DNA of 64,000 nucleotides. Source: Candidatus Synechococcus spongiarum SP3. GTDB lineage: Bacteria; Cyanobacteriota; Cyanobacteriia; PCC-6307; Cyanobiaceae. The stretch covers positions 1 through 64,000 of the forward strand of contig JXQG01000001.1 in the NCBI GenBank assembly GCA_001007665.1, given 5' to 3'. The translations under genes and the position numbers were made by a program. Under the pieces are notes generated by a model that had not been told where the DNA came from, did no database searches, and saw only the letters and a program-made list of their open reading frames with translations. Of the stretch, positions 1 to 9,892 are shown one piece after another (the stretch's first letter is position 1; every line of letters begins with the position of its first letter).

Positions 1-207
1 GAAGGGGAAAGCAGCTTCTGGTACCCCTCCATGCGGCTCTTCCGCCAGCGGGAACGGGGCAACTGGACGGAGGTGATGGAGCGTGTGGCCACCGCACTGG
101 CGGCGCTCCTCAGCCATTCCAAGGGGGCCAGCCATCAGGAATTGACAGAGTACCCAAAGAGAATAGCAGGCTCGTCATCGGGCCAGCCAGGTGCGATAGA
201 TGAATAG
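1..207 (+). CDS. C-terminal end of a truncated protein (TPR/sulfotransferase-type tail), partial at window edge
   Basis: Frame +1 reads EGESSFWYPSMRLFRQRERGNWTEVMERVATALAALL... to TAG at 205-207; the WYPSMRLFRQ..GxW..V tail resembles ends of cyanobacterial TPR proteins. Confidence 0.5.
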   Translation, partial: EGESSFWYPSMRLFRQRERGNWTEVMERVATALAALLSHSKGASHQELTEYPKRIAGSSSGQPGAIDE

Positions 208-592
208 GATGTAGTGGGAAAGGGAATAACACGCCTTGGAGAAACTGCAACAAGGTCATCTTGAGGAGACTGAAGGGCATCACGGAAAACTAGGAGAAGC
301 CCAGAAACAGGCTGGCAGGTTTTTTGGGAAGAGAGCTGCTATTCTCTTACAACAAGCCTGTGTGAAAGTCTGTGACTCAGTCAGAGGAATGATTGCAACA
401 TGATCCGAAGTTTTGAAGCCAAGAGAGACTGAGACCTGCTGGCCTGGAGAGGCACAGTGGATCATGGAATGATGGGCCAGAAAGGGTTGTGGGATGAGGA
501 AGAGAGGCTGGCCAAGCCAGGGAGGAAGAAGCTCACCCTGAAGTGTCTGGCCGCCGCAATGCCATGCCCTGGGAAAATTCCGTCCACTGCTA

Positions 593-1741
593 GTGTAAGG
601 TCCTGGAAATAACTTTATAGAATAGAGGGAGGCCTGTTCAAGGAGTGTGCTCATGTCATGCGGTGGTCGCCCTCCCATCCCCATCAATCTACGAGGGAGA
701 AAAAGAGAAATGGCTATCTATCGCCCATTCCCGCCTGCTGCCGCACGGTATGGTGCAGCGTGCCCAAATCGTTCTGGCCTGCGCTGAAGGAGAGTCCCAC
801 GTGGTGATCGCCCAGCGACTCGGCGGGTAGCCATGTCACAGTTGGCAAATGGCGCCCTCGCTATCACGCCAGGGCATGGAAGGACTTCACGACGAACGGC
901 GATCTGGACAACCTCGCACCCATGATGACGAGCCCGTTGCCGAAGCAATCCATACGGCATTGCAGAGTCCGCCACCCAACGCCAGCCATTGGAGCGTCCG
1001 TGCCCTGGCTCCATCACACCGGTATCTCCAAGCCCACCGTCCATCGGTGGTTCCAGTTGTTGCATCTACAACCCCATCGCTACCGCCATTTCAAGATCTC
1101 CACCGATCCCTTCTTTGTGGGTAAGGTGCATGATACTGTAGGTCTATGCCTGAGGCGGCCGGATCATGCCATCGTGCCCTGCCTAGGCGAGAAGACACAA
1201 CTCCAGGCATTGGAGAGAACCCAACCCATGGTACCGTTGGGACTGGGTACTGTGGAAGGTGTGATCCATGATTATGTCCGTAACAGCGCCACAACGTTGT
1301 TTGCTGTCTTGGATGTAGCTACGGGGAAAGTGTTGGCGCAGTGCCAGCACCGCCACCGCCACCAGGAATTCCTCTCCTTCCTCCAACAGATTGACAGGAC
1401 TGTACCCAACCATCTGGATATTCATCTCATTATTGATCACTACTGCACTCATAACCATGCCAAGGTGAAGGAGTGCCTGGCGCGGCGGCGCAAGGTTCCA
1501 TCTGCATTGCACCTCCACCTGCGCCTGATGGATCCATCTAGTGGAACGTTGATTGGGCATCATTACCCAGAAGGCTATCCGACGCGGTTCTTTCCACAAG
1601 GTGGGAGAACGCATCCGCAAAATCAATGCCTTTGTGGAGCCCTAGAATGCCCAAGCCCGTCCCTTCATGTGGATAGCTGCCGCCGAATCCATCCTGTCCA
1701 AGATCCAACGCCTTTGTAAATCTATCTCCGGGACGCTACAC
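593..1741 (+). mobile_element. IS630-family element, degenerate (transposase with nonsense codon and frameshift)
   Basis: Terminal sequences gtgtaaggtcctggaaata... and ...tatctccgggacgctacac match the ends of the second copy at 56836-57847; transposase fragments IVLACAEGESHVVIAQRLGG*, HTGISKPTVHRWFQLLHLQPHR, LDIHLIIDHYCTHNHAKVKECLA. Confidence 0.85.
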
Positions 1742-2300
1742 CAGGGCTTGTGGACAAAAGGGATTTACCGTGATGCGAGAAGGGTTGCCACGAGATTCCC
1801 GTGAGCGGCATCGCTGCTGGCGGTTTTGTCATAACCGGTGGCAATGCCCCGGTACTCCTTGACTCTGGCAAAGAAATTCTCGATCCGATGGCGCTACTTG
1901 CAGGCTTCCCTGTCGGAGGAGCGCCGATTCTTGCGGTTCCCCTTGGGTGAGATGACCGCTGGGGCGCCACGCACCTGCAACTCTTTGCGTAAGCCATCGC
2001 TGTCGAACGCTTTGTCAGCCAGCAGCGCACCAAGGGGAGGAAGCGCACTAAATTGCCCCGGGCGCCCACCCGTCCCACGATCTTCGTTGTCAGCCCAGTG
2101 CGGGAGCGGACCATGCACTGGCGCTTGGCGCCTCTTTTGCCCCAGCGGCTTTCTGGTGAACCGAGACAATGCGGGGGAATGCGCTGCCAGAGCCGATCCG
2201 TGATCACAAAGCGGTGCTCGCTCATGACAACTTCCATTCCCCGCGCAGGCTCACGAGGCGGCGGAATCACCGAATCCAGGAACTCCCCTCGGCACAGGTA
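1742..2300 (-). pseudogene. IS5-family (IS427-like) transposase remnant
   Basis: Minus-strand fragments MSEHRFVITDRLWQRI, LLADKAFDSDGLRKELQVRGAPAVISPKGNRKNRRSSDREACK; homologous to the remnant at 27.85-28.45 kb; several frameshifts. Confidence 0.75.
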
Positions 2301-2331
2301 GCGGTTGCCGAGGCTGGTCCGCCTGGGCCCA

Positions 2332-3792
2332 TTACAGACCCTGCACAAACGCCTCTGCCCAAGCCAGGGTGGCGCGCACCCGCTCCAGGGCAGGGGCTTC
2401 GCAATAGAGGCGCAGCAGCGGTTCCGTCCCCGAGAATCGCAGCATCAGCCAGTGGCCCAGGCCCTTCCCCAGCCGCAGTTTGATCCCGTCCCAATGGTTG
2501 ATCTCCGTCACGGGTTCACCGGCAACGATTTGGGGTGGCTGCTGCTCCAACACTGCCAGCAGGCGGTTGCGGGTAGCTGGAGCGCTAAGGTGCAGATCCA
2601 GGCGGTCGTAGTGGAATTGGCGGCCGGAGCGCTGCTGGAGCGCTGCTAAGTGTTGACCGAGGGGCTGCTCCGCCGTCACCAGGGCCTCCAGCACCAGCAG
2701 CGCTGCCAGCAGGCCGTCCCGCTCCGGCATGTGGTGTCCAAATCCCACCCCACCGGATTCCTCTCCCCCCAGCAGCACCGCTTCCTGGCGCATCACGGCG
2801 GCAATGTGCTTGAAGCCGACAGCCGTCTCCACCACCCGCCGGCCGCTATCTTCGGCCACGGTGGTCATCAGGTCCGAGCCGCTGACGGTCTTCACCACCA
2901 CACCGGGTCGGGCGGCGTCACGGCCCAGGTGGTTGATGAGCAGAGGAATCAAGAGCTGGGTACTGCAAAACGCACCGGTTTCGTCCACGGCGGCCAGGCG
3001 GTCCCCGTCCCCGTCAAACGCCAATCCCACCACGGTCTGTCCTGCTGCGGTGGCGGCCTGTATCCTGTCGGTCAACTCCTGCAGATTGGCGGCCAGAGGC
3101 TCCGGCGCGTGACCACCGAACAGCGGATCCCTTCCACTGCGGATTTCCACCGCTGAAGCCCCCAGCAGCCGAGACAGCCCACCTGCGGCTGCCCCGTGCA
3201 TGGGATCCACCAGCACCTGCCAACCCAGGCACTGCAGACGCTGGCGCAATGCCTGGCAATCCACCAACCGGGACAAGGCCGCCAGGTACGGCGTCCAGGC
3301 ATCAAAGCGGCTGACGGGACCACGACCGGGGGGAATGACGGAACCGGCCCGCAGGCGGCGCTCCACCCGGGCCGTGAACGCAGACTCCACAGAGCCGCCA
3401 AAGGGACCCTTGATCTTGAGGCCCAGCCATTCGGGGGGGTTGTGGCTGGCGGTGAGGACCAACGCCCCCAGGGCCTGTCGCTGTCGCACCGCCCAACTCA
3501 TGGTGGGGGTGGGGGTGGGACCCGTGGTCAGCAGCGGCAGCAACTGGCAGCCCTGCACCGCGGCAGCGGCCAACTCCGCCAGTTCCGGGGCCAAAAAGCG
3601 GCGGTCAAAGCCAACGAGCACCTCCTGGCTGTCGAGGCCCTCCGGGGCGGCAGCGGCCAGCTCCTGGGCTGCCGCAGATGCCACCTGCAGCACCGTTGCA
3701 GCCGTCACGTCCACACCCAGCACGCCACGCCAGCCGTCGGTCCCGAAGCGGATGGGTCCGGCAGACTGCGTCAAAGGGAGAAGAGACATCAC
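2332..3792 (-). CDS. phosphoglucomutase/phosphomannomutase family protein
   Basis: 486 aa; IRFGTDGWRG start, TASHNPPEWLGLKIKGPFGG catalytic loop, DGDGDR metal loop, FSGTEPLLRLYCE C-term. Confidence 0.93.
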   Translation of the reverse strand: MMSLLPLTQSAGPIRFGTDGWRGVLGVDVTAATVLQVASAAAQELAAAAPEGLDSQEVLVGFDRRFLAPELAELAAAAVQGCQLLPLLTTGPTPTPTMSWAVRQRQALGALVLTASHNPPEWLGLKIKGPFGGSVESAFTARVERRLRAGSVIPPGRGPVSRFDAWTPYLAALSRLVDCQALRQRLQCLGWQVLVDPMHGAAAGGLSRLLGASAVEIRSGRDPLFGGHAPEPLAANLQELTDRIQAATAAGQTVVGLAFDGDGDRLAAVDETGAFCSTQLLIPLLINHLGRDAARPGVVVKTVSGSDLMTTVAEDSGRRVVETAVGFKHIAAVMRQEAVLLGGEESGGVGFGHHMPERDGLLAALLVLEALVTAEQPLGQHLAALQQRSGRQFHYDRLDLHLSAPATRNRLLAVLEQQPPQIVAGEPVTEINHWDGIKLRLGKGLGHWLMLRFSGTEPLLRLYCEAPALERVRATLAWAEAFVQGL

Positions 3793-3798
3793 ACAGCC

Positions 3799-4557
3799 TC
3801 AGGAAAGGGTCAGTGGGTAGCAGCGGCCTGGTTCCGGGTCCAGCAGTCGGGCGTGAGAGTCACGGGCTTTCAGCAGGGCCGTTGCCGTGGCCATGGCGCC
3901 GCGACTCCAGAGCAACTTGGGCAGCAATCCGGAGCTTTGCATTTGCCCCCCAGCCGTGCTGGCCAGCACCCAGCGGGGCTGAAACCGCTCCAGCAACTGG
4001 GGCAACACGGTTTGCCCCCGCACAAAGGCGCCCACCAGAGGCAAGCCAAGATCCACCACGGGTGTGATCACTACATCCAGCTGCTGAGGCGGCAGGTCTG
4101 GATCCAGAAAGCCATGGGGCTCCACGTAAAGGTGAACATCAGGATGCCGAAGCAGAAAGCCGTTCTCCTGCCCCGGCACGGCTGCCCCTGCCGTGGCCGT
4201 GATGGTGAGATGGTTGCCGGAACCGCTGGTGTATTGGTGGCTCTGGCCAGGCGCCAGGGCCGTCACCTGGGTAAATCCCAGCGCCCTGGCCACCTGGGCT
4301 GCGGCCACAGAGCCAACCACGGGAATGGAGCGCTCCAGTTCCTTGAGGGTGGGGGGATGGGCATGGTCAGGCAGGCCCTGGGTGAGCAGCACCAGATCAA
4401 TGGCTGGGGGGATGGGCCAGTCTTGAAGGAAGCGGGACTCAAAAAACCAGGGACTGTTGCCAAAGCGAAGCGGCCCCACCAACCAGGGATCCAGCAGCAC
4501 GTTCAGACCCGAGAACCCCAACTGCCAGCCGTTGGCGCCAAAGTAGGTAGCCTGCAT
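3799..4557 (-). CDS. MBL-fold metallo-hydrolase
   Basis: MQATYFGANGWQLGFSGLNVLLDPWLVG...; cyanobacterial Zn-hydrolase-like protein; the longer ORF start is probably an artefact. Confidence 0.75.
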   Translation of the reverse strand: MQATYFGANGWQLGFSGLNVLLDPWLVGPLRFGNSPWFFESRFLQDWPIPPAIDLVLLTQGLPDHAHPPTLKELERSIPVVGSVAAAQVARALGFTQVTALAPGQSHQYTSGSGNHLTITATAGAAVPGQENGFLLRHPDVHLYVEPHGFLDPDLPPQQLDVVITPVVDLGLPLVGAFVRGQTVLPQLLERFQPRWVLASTAGGQMQSSGLLPKLLWSRGAMATATALLKARDSHARLLDPEPGRCYPLTLS

Positions 4558-4610
4558 GGCACAATCGGTCCGTCCATACCCGCGTGTGGAGAAAATCATA
4601 GCGCGGTCAC

Positions 4611-4700
4611 CCCATGGCCACACGCTACGACCGCTGTGCCCATCTCTTCCGCTCTGCCGTCCTCCTGTGCCCACCCTCTTGGGGGTGAACAAGTGAGGGA
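4611..4700 (+). pseudogene. IS5-family transposase C-terminal scrap
   Basis: MATRYDRCAHLFRSAVLLCPPSWG* matches the RYDRCAxxFxSAVLL tails at 10.9 and 29.3 kb. Confidence 0.6.
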
Positions 4701-4745
4701 ACATTGTGGCCAGAAACCAGACTGCGTCCCACGGGTGGAACCACC

Positions 4746-5840
4746 TCAGCGGATCCGCACCCAGCGCAAGCCCGGCAAGGAGCGCACGGCCCCATCCAGT
4801 TGCAGTTGAAACAGCTGGGTCAGCAGGAGACCCTGATCTTCCGCGCCCACCTGTTCCTGAAGATCTTCCAAGGTGCGGGGTTGCCCCAGTTGCTCCAGCA
4901 GGAGCTGGGCCATGCCGGAGGCGGGTGCAGTCTGCTGGTGGGTGACGGTCTGCTTCTGTGGAGGCAACAACGGGCCAGGGCCAAGGCCGGAGGAAAGATC
5001 CTCTCCATAGAGCAGCACGGCGGCGCCCTGTTGCAGCAGTTGGTTGCTGCCTTCTGCGCCGCTGCGCCCGGCATCCGCCGGCACCACCCAGAGGGGCACC
5101 CCCACCTCCTTTGCCAGGCGGGCGGCGATCAACGCCCCACTGCGGCGGGGACACTCCACCACCACCAGAGCCTTCACAAGGCTCACCAACAGCCGGTTGC
5201 GGGCAGCGAAGTGTCCTCGCCGCACCGGCTCACCAGGGGGTTGCTCACTGAACAACAGACCAGCGGCGCCTACACGTTGCTGCAGTCTCTGGTTGTCCTG
5301 AGGGTAGGCCCGCTGGAGGTGAGTGCCCAACACCCCCACCGGCCGGCCATGGCCAGCCAGGCAGCCCCGGTGGGCGGCGGCATCCACCCCGGCCGCCAGG
5401 CCGGAGACCACAGGCCAGCCCGCCTCCGCCATGTGGCGTCCCAGCCGCTCTGCCCAGGCCAGGGCGTGGTCACTGGCGGTGCGGCTGCCCACCACCGCCA
5501 CGGCCTGCCGACGGTTCAAGTAGGCCCAGGTGCTCCCCTTCCCCTGCCAGAACAATTGCAGAGGGGGACGATCCAGTTGCCGCAGCGGGGCAGGAAAGGC
5601 GGGATCGGCTGGCGCCAGCCACCGCCGTGGCGGCAGGGACGGGGGCGTGTCCAGGGCTGCCGCCAGGGCTTGCACCTGGTTTTTGTTGAGACCACCACGC
5701 TGTTGCAGCACCGGCAGCGGCGCCTGCCAGGCTGCGTCCAGGCTGCCGAAGACGGCCTCCAGGCGCCGCAGGGTGGCTACGCCAAACCCATCAACGCTGG
5801 CCCACCGGTGCCAGGCCAGACGGCGAGAGCGGAGATTCAT
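4746..5840 (-). CDS. dprA: DNA-processing protein DprA
   Basis: 364 aa; AVAVVGSRTASDHALAWAERLGRHMAEAGWPVVSGLAAGVDAAAHRGCL, NRLLVSLVKALVVVECPRRSGALIAARLAKE. Confidence 0.92.
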   Translation of the reverse strand: MNLRSRRLAWHRWASVDGFGVATLRRLEAVFGSLDAAWQAPLPVLQQRGGLNKNQVQALAAALDTPPSLPPRRWLAPADPAFPAPLRQLDRPPLQLFWQGKGSTWAYLNRRQAVAVVGSRTASDHALAWAERLGRHMAEAGWPVVSGLAAGVDAAAHRGCLAGHGRPVGVLGTHLQRAYPQDNQRLQQRVGAAGLLFSEQPPGEPVRRGHFAARNRLLVSLVKALVVVECPRRSGALIAARLAKEVGVPLWVVPADAGRSGAEGSNQLLQQGAAVLLYGEDLSSGLGPGPLLPPQKQTVTHQQTAPASGMAQLLLEQLGQPRTLEDLQEQVGAEDQGLLLTQLFQLQLDGAVRSLPGLRWVRIR

Positions 5841-5980
5841 GCAGTCCGCACAAGGCTGGGCTCAGTAATCCCCCGGTCTACGCCACGCAAGCGGGGCAAC
5901 ACCATTGCAACCAGGATGCAAACGGGACAAGACGGCCACCGGCTGCCGGATAGTGGTGGTCTTGCTTTCAATCTTGTCCA

Positions 5981-6796
5981 ATGTTTCGGAACATTCTTGT
6001 GGCGGACTCTGGCAAAGGTCATGTGGAAACCATGATCGGCATGATGCAGAGGGTGCCCAGCGTCGCGGGGGCCCGCTTTATCCTTCTCCATGTGCTGGAT
6101 GTGCAGGGCAAAAACTCCCTGACCGACGGCATGGAAGAGGGCGCCCGACTTCTGGCGCAAGCCGTTGGCGCCATGAAACTGGATCCTGCCACGGTCACTA
6201 CCGTTCTGCGTCAAGGGGACATCAAGCAGACGGTGCTGGCGGTGGCGGATGAAATCAACGCAGACCTGATCGTGATGGGCTCGCGGGGTGTGGGGCGGTT
6301 GCAGTCCATCCTGGTGAACAGCGCCAGCCAGTATGTGTTTCAGCTGTCCAGGCGGCCCATGCTGCTGGTGCGGGACGATCTCTATGTGCGCCATCCCAAT
6401 CGCCTCCTGGTGGCGGTGGACGGCACAACCATCAGCAACAGCGCCCTCAACCTGGCCTGTGACCTGGTCCGCGGGGTGGAGAGCATGACCGTGCGGGTGG
6501 TTCACGTGAGCAACCAGCGCGGTGGCAGCCAAGTGGCAAAACGCATCCTTGACAAAGCCCGTCTGAGTGCGCGACGACTGGGGGTGGACGTGGAGACGGA
6601 GGAGCGCAACGGCAATCCAGCCCAGGAGATCTGTGCTGCCGTCGAGGCCAGTAACAGCGACCTGCTGATTTTGGCCTCGCCGGATCGACGCCCCAGCGTG
6701 GCCCGCAACCTGGTGGATCTGGACAAGCTGTTGGGCTCGTCCATCAGCGATTACGTTCGCGTAAAGGCGCCGTGTCCTGTTCTGTTGGTGCGGTGA
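5981..6796 (+). CDS. universal stress protein family, two USP domains
   Basis: 271 aa; MFRNILVADSGKGH..., ADLIVMGSRGVGRLQSILVNSASQYV, SRRPMLLVRDD, LLVAVDGT..., KAPCPVLLVR. Confidence 0.9.
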   Translation: MFRNILVADSGKGHVETMIGMMQRVPSVAGARFILLHVLDVQGKNSLTDGMEEGARLLAQAVGAMKLDPATVTTVLRQGDIKQTVLAVADEINADLIVMGSRGVGRLQSILVNSASQYVFQLSRRPMLLVRDDLYVRHPNRLLVAVDGTTISNSALNLACDLVRGVESMTVRVVHVSNQRGGSQVAKRILDKARLSARRLGVDVETEERNGNPAQEICAAVEASNSDLLILASPDRRPSVARNLVDLDKLLGSSISDYVRVKAPCPVLLVR

Positions 6797-7057
6797 GGAT
6801 GGATTCTTGTTGAGGCTGGCTTGCCCCCCTTGTGCTGCCGGAAAGGCTCTCCAGCCCACGGTCCAGTCTGCCACCCAGAGCCTTGATCTCGTCCCTTACG
6901 TCCTTGACCTGGGCTTTCACCTTGTCGATGCGCTTCTCCAGCCTGCTTCCTGCGCCATGGAAGGCGCTCATCAGAAGCCCCAGGCCGCCACCAGGATGCG
7001 GGCTGAGTCCAGTCGGTAGTCATTGATGCGAGGGTTGTGTCTCGAAGTTGGTAGAAA

Positions 7058-7752
7058 CTACCAGAGGAGCATTTCCCGAGCGACGTGGTTGCCCAACCAT
7101 CTACCTCGCACGTCTGGAACTGCGGGGGCGCCAGCAGCGCCCAGAAGGGCATGGGAACGGTCTCGGCACAGGGGAGAACGGTCCGGGTTTGACCAGGCGG
7201 CGGAACTGCCCGTTCCGTGGTGCGATGGCATGGAAGGCTGTGCGCCGCTCCTGCACGTCGGTAGCTCTCGGGGCATCGATTCTGTCCCGGCCGTCCACGT
7301 CCAACTCGTCGTGCAGCCGCTGGGGGGCATGGGTCAGAAGGTTACGGTGGTTGTAAAGAGTGCAGCGCTGAAGTGGCAGGTCTTCTCCCCTGAGGGCGGT
7401 GACTGCGGCCTCCAGCCCCGGCGCACCACCGGTGATCGCCAACGCGGGGTTGCTGTCGACCTCGGCCGTCCGGATGCGCAAGGAACCGTCGCCAAGCGGC
7501 CGTGCTCTCCCCAGCCATGGGCTGAACCGCCAAGGAGACCTTCCGCCCATCCCGTTGCCCGCCCGCCGCCGCCAGCACTGAGAGGGTGGTGGCTTTCCTG
7601 GCCAGCCATGCCTTGGCCACCATGCCCTTCAGTAGCAGATGGACGATCTCCCCTGTGCCAGGCTGCGATTGTGCCATGCTCCCCAGTCCCCCTTCCCCTT
7701 GCTTCAGGCACGGCTCACCCCATCTTTGCTGAGGCTCGCTTGAAGAAGGTGA
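7058..7752 (-). pseudogene. IS256-family (mutator) transposase remnant, 5'-truncated
   Basis: SLSKDGVSRAC, TLYNHRNLLTHAPQRLHDELDVDGRD, KAVRR..QNRQFRR-like fragments in shifting frames; parallel to copies at 8.8-9.8 and 55.0-55.9 kb. Confidence 0.75.
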
Positions 7753-8405
7753 GTCACGCCAGCAGAGGTTCTGCGGTCACAGCAACGATGTGAGGCAATC
7801 GGCCTTTTCTGTTGCGGATCAGATGAAGGACCTCCGTCCGGGTATTCTGTGAGTGGTCACTCCGAATCGTTCATTTATAGGAGATACTGGCGTGTAAAAA
7901 GGCAGAGCAGGAGAACGGTTGGATTCCAGGAACGACGTCAGGGTTGCCAGGTCTGAACGATCCAGAACCATCGCCTGCCCATCGACGTCGTCATGGGATG
8001 CCGTACTGCGGGCAACGACGGTATCTGGCGTCACAAGATAATCGTATCTGAGCGCGTTTGATCAGTCTCTCTTGTTTTGAACCAGATCATCGAGCATTTT
8101 AAGATGGCGGTACTGTGCAAGTCTGGAAATCTGCGCCTGCGACGTCAAGTGCCTCCATTTATCTGGTCTTACGTGACTGATCGCTATGAACATGTGCTCA
8201 ATAAACTCACAAGTGAGATCCTCAAGTAGGACACCTGGCTTCTGCGCTGGAATCGGTTCCGAAATCTGTCGAGAAATACCCAATGCTTCGGCGATGCCGT
8301 TGGCAATCAGAACATTGGAGCGACTACCACAATCCGCAAAACTTGGATACACGATACCAGCCCGAGTAGAGAAACGGACAACCCGTTGTCCCAGCTTGGC
8401 ATGAT
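7753..8405 (-). pseudogene. type II restriction endonuclease, NgoMIV-like family, frameshifted
   Basis: Minus-strand pieces KLGQRVVRFSTRAGIVYPSFADCGSRSNVLIANGIAEALGISRQISEPIPAQKPGVLLEDLTCEFIEHMFIAISHVRPDKWRHL..ISRLAQYRHLKMLDDLV / LRYDYLVTPDTVVARS / TIRSDHSQNTRTEVLHLIRNRKGRLPHIVAVTAEP align with remembered NgoMIV segments (SFNIAKGIADLL, EAICSEFVQSAFEKLQHIRPGDW, SDYTITPDIIVTR, TIRSDRAQNARSEGLNLVRNRKGRLPHIVVVTAEP). Confidence 0.75.
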
Positions 8406-8439
8406 AATTACTTCATAGATCTCCAAGTTTGGCCATGGT

Positions 8440-8830
8440 TTGTTACAGAATCATTGTCAACTGAAGATCCTGACTGACCCTCGACCGAGACTGCTGGGCA
8501 TAGGCTGGGTTCAACTCCACAAAAACTGCCCTACGGCTCGACTGAGCCGCCACAACCCCGGTGGTTCCCCATCTGGAAAGTGGATCAAGGATACCTTCGC
8601 CCGGCTGACTCTCCAGGAGGGTGTACCGTCTGGCCAGTTCTCTGGGGAAGACTGCTGGATGATGCACACCACTGAAATCGGAACCCAGCATCCAGTAATT
8701 TCTCAAGTTGGCACCGTTCTCCTCTCACATCGCCTGATTGTCATAACAATAGCTCAGGTTTTTCGCAAGCAAGAGGAGTTCCTCGGTGGCGTTGGAGGAT
8801 CGGCTCCTGGCACGATTGTGTCTAGAAGAT
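8440..8830 (-). pseudogene. DNA methyltransferase (beta-class N4/N6 amino-MTase) C-terminal fragment
   Basis: EENGANLRNYWMLGSDFSGVHHPAVFPRELARRYTLLESQPGEGILDPLSRWGTTGVVAAQSSRRAVFVELNPAYAQQS; DPxxxxGTTG is MTase motif I; upstream in-frame stop (TGA). Confidence 0.7.
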
Positions 8831-8835
8831 GGTGG

Positions 8836-9793
8836 AAATTACCAGGAGAGCGTTGTCTGAGTGGTGTGGTTATTGCCGAATCCGGCGGCCAAGCCAAGGG
8901 TTATGGGCTGGGACAGGTTTGCCCAACCATTTACCTTGCACGTCCGGATCTGTCCTGACGCCAGCAATTCCCAGAGCAGCATGGGCATGGCCTCAGCACA
9001 GGGGAGGAGGGTCCGGGTTTTGAGCCAGCGGCAAGGAGTTCCCTGTTGAACTGTTCGATGGCGTTGGCGGTGCGCACTGCTTTCCACAAGGCCGGATGCA
9101 CGCAGCTGAAGCAGAACAGTCGATCAGCGGCTTCTTGCTGTGGACCACGGGCATCCAGATCCTCAAGGAACTGTCGCCAAGCGTCCGTGCGCTCCCCTGC
9201 CATGTGCCGGGTGGCCAGGAGAATCCTCTGCCCATCACGGCGCCACACCGATGGCCACCCGCACCGAGATGGGGATGACTGTTTATCCAGCCGTGTCTTG
9301 ACCACCATGCCATTCCAACAACAGGTGCATGGTGTTCTCCTGTGCCAGGCTGTGATTGCACCATGCGTCCCAGCCTCCCTTCACCTTGCGCCAAGTGCGG
9401 CTCACCATGTCTTTGCTGGCGGCTCCCTTGAACAACGCGAACGACACCCTTTTTACCCGCCGGGCGTTGGTGTCTGCCAGGTAAGTCGATGGGAGCAACG
9501 CCTCCACCCTCCTGGTGTGGCGTTGATAGGCTCCCAGTGCCTGGGAGCGCCATTCGCTGGTGCGGCCTGAGCTCATCCTGAAGGCGGGCACAGGGCACGC
9601 TCACCCTCCCTCCAGAGCATCCTGCTCCCGGCTGTACGTCACACGCCCGAGAAAGGCGTTCAACTCCTCGTCAAATATGGCCTCAATCATGGCGCCCATG
9701 GTGGCACGCAGGCGATCCTCGATCAGATCGCAACCTTCTTCCCGTGCAAGCAGCGATAGGCTGCTCGCCTCTGTAATCTATGGCATGGCATGA
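8836..9793 (-). pseudogene. IS256-family (mutator) transposase, degenerate, most complete copy in window
   Basis: Start MPYITEASSLSLLAREEGCDLIEDRLRATMGAMIEAIFDEELNAFLGRVTYSREQDALEGG, middle RTSEWRSQALGAYQRHTRR, end KAVRTANAIEQFNRELLAAG. Confidence 0.85.
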
Positions 9794-9892
9794 TCTCCTT
9801 GGCGGTTCCTCTCGCCAGTTGGGTGTGTTTGCTTACCCGGAGATTACGCTCCCTCCCACTTCTACCATCTTCGAGACCCGACCACCGGCCTT

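Noticed and set aside
3196-4809. 537-aa plus-strand ORF
   Set aside because: Antisense to the phosphoglucomutase and MBL-fold genes; low-complexity Q/G/H composition.
4704-6035. 443-aa plus-strand ORF
   Set aside because: Antisense to dprA; no domain signature.
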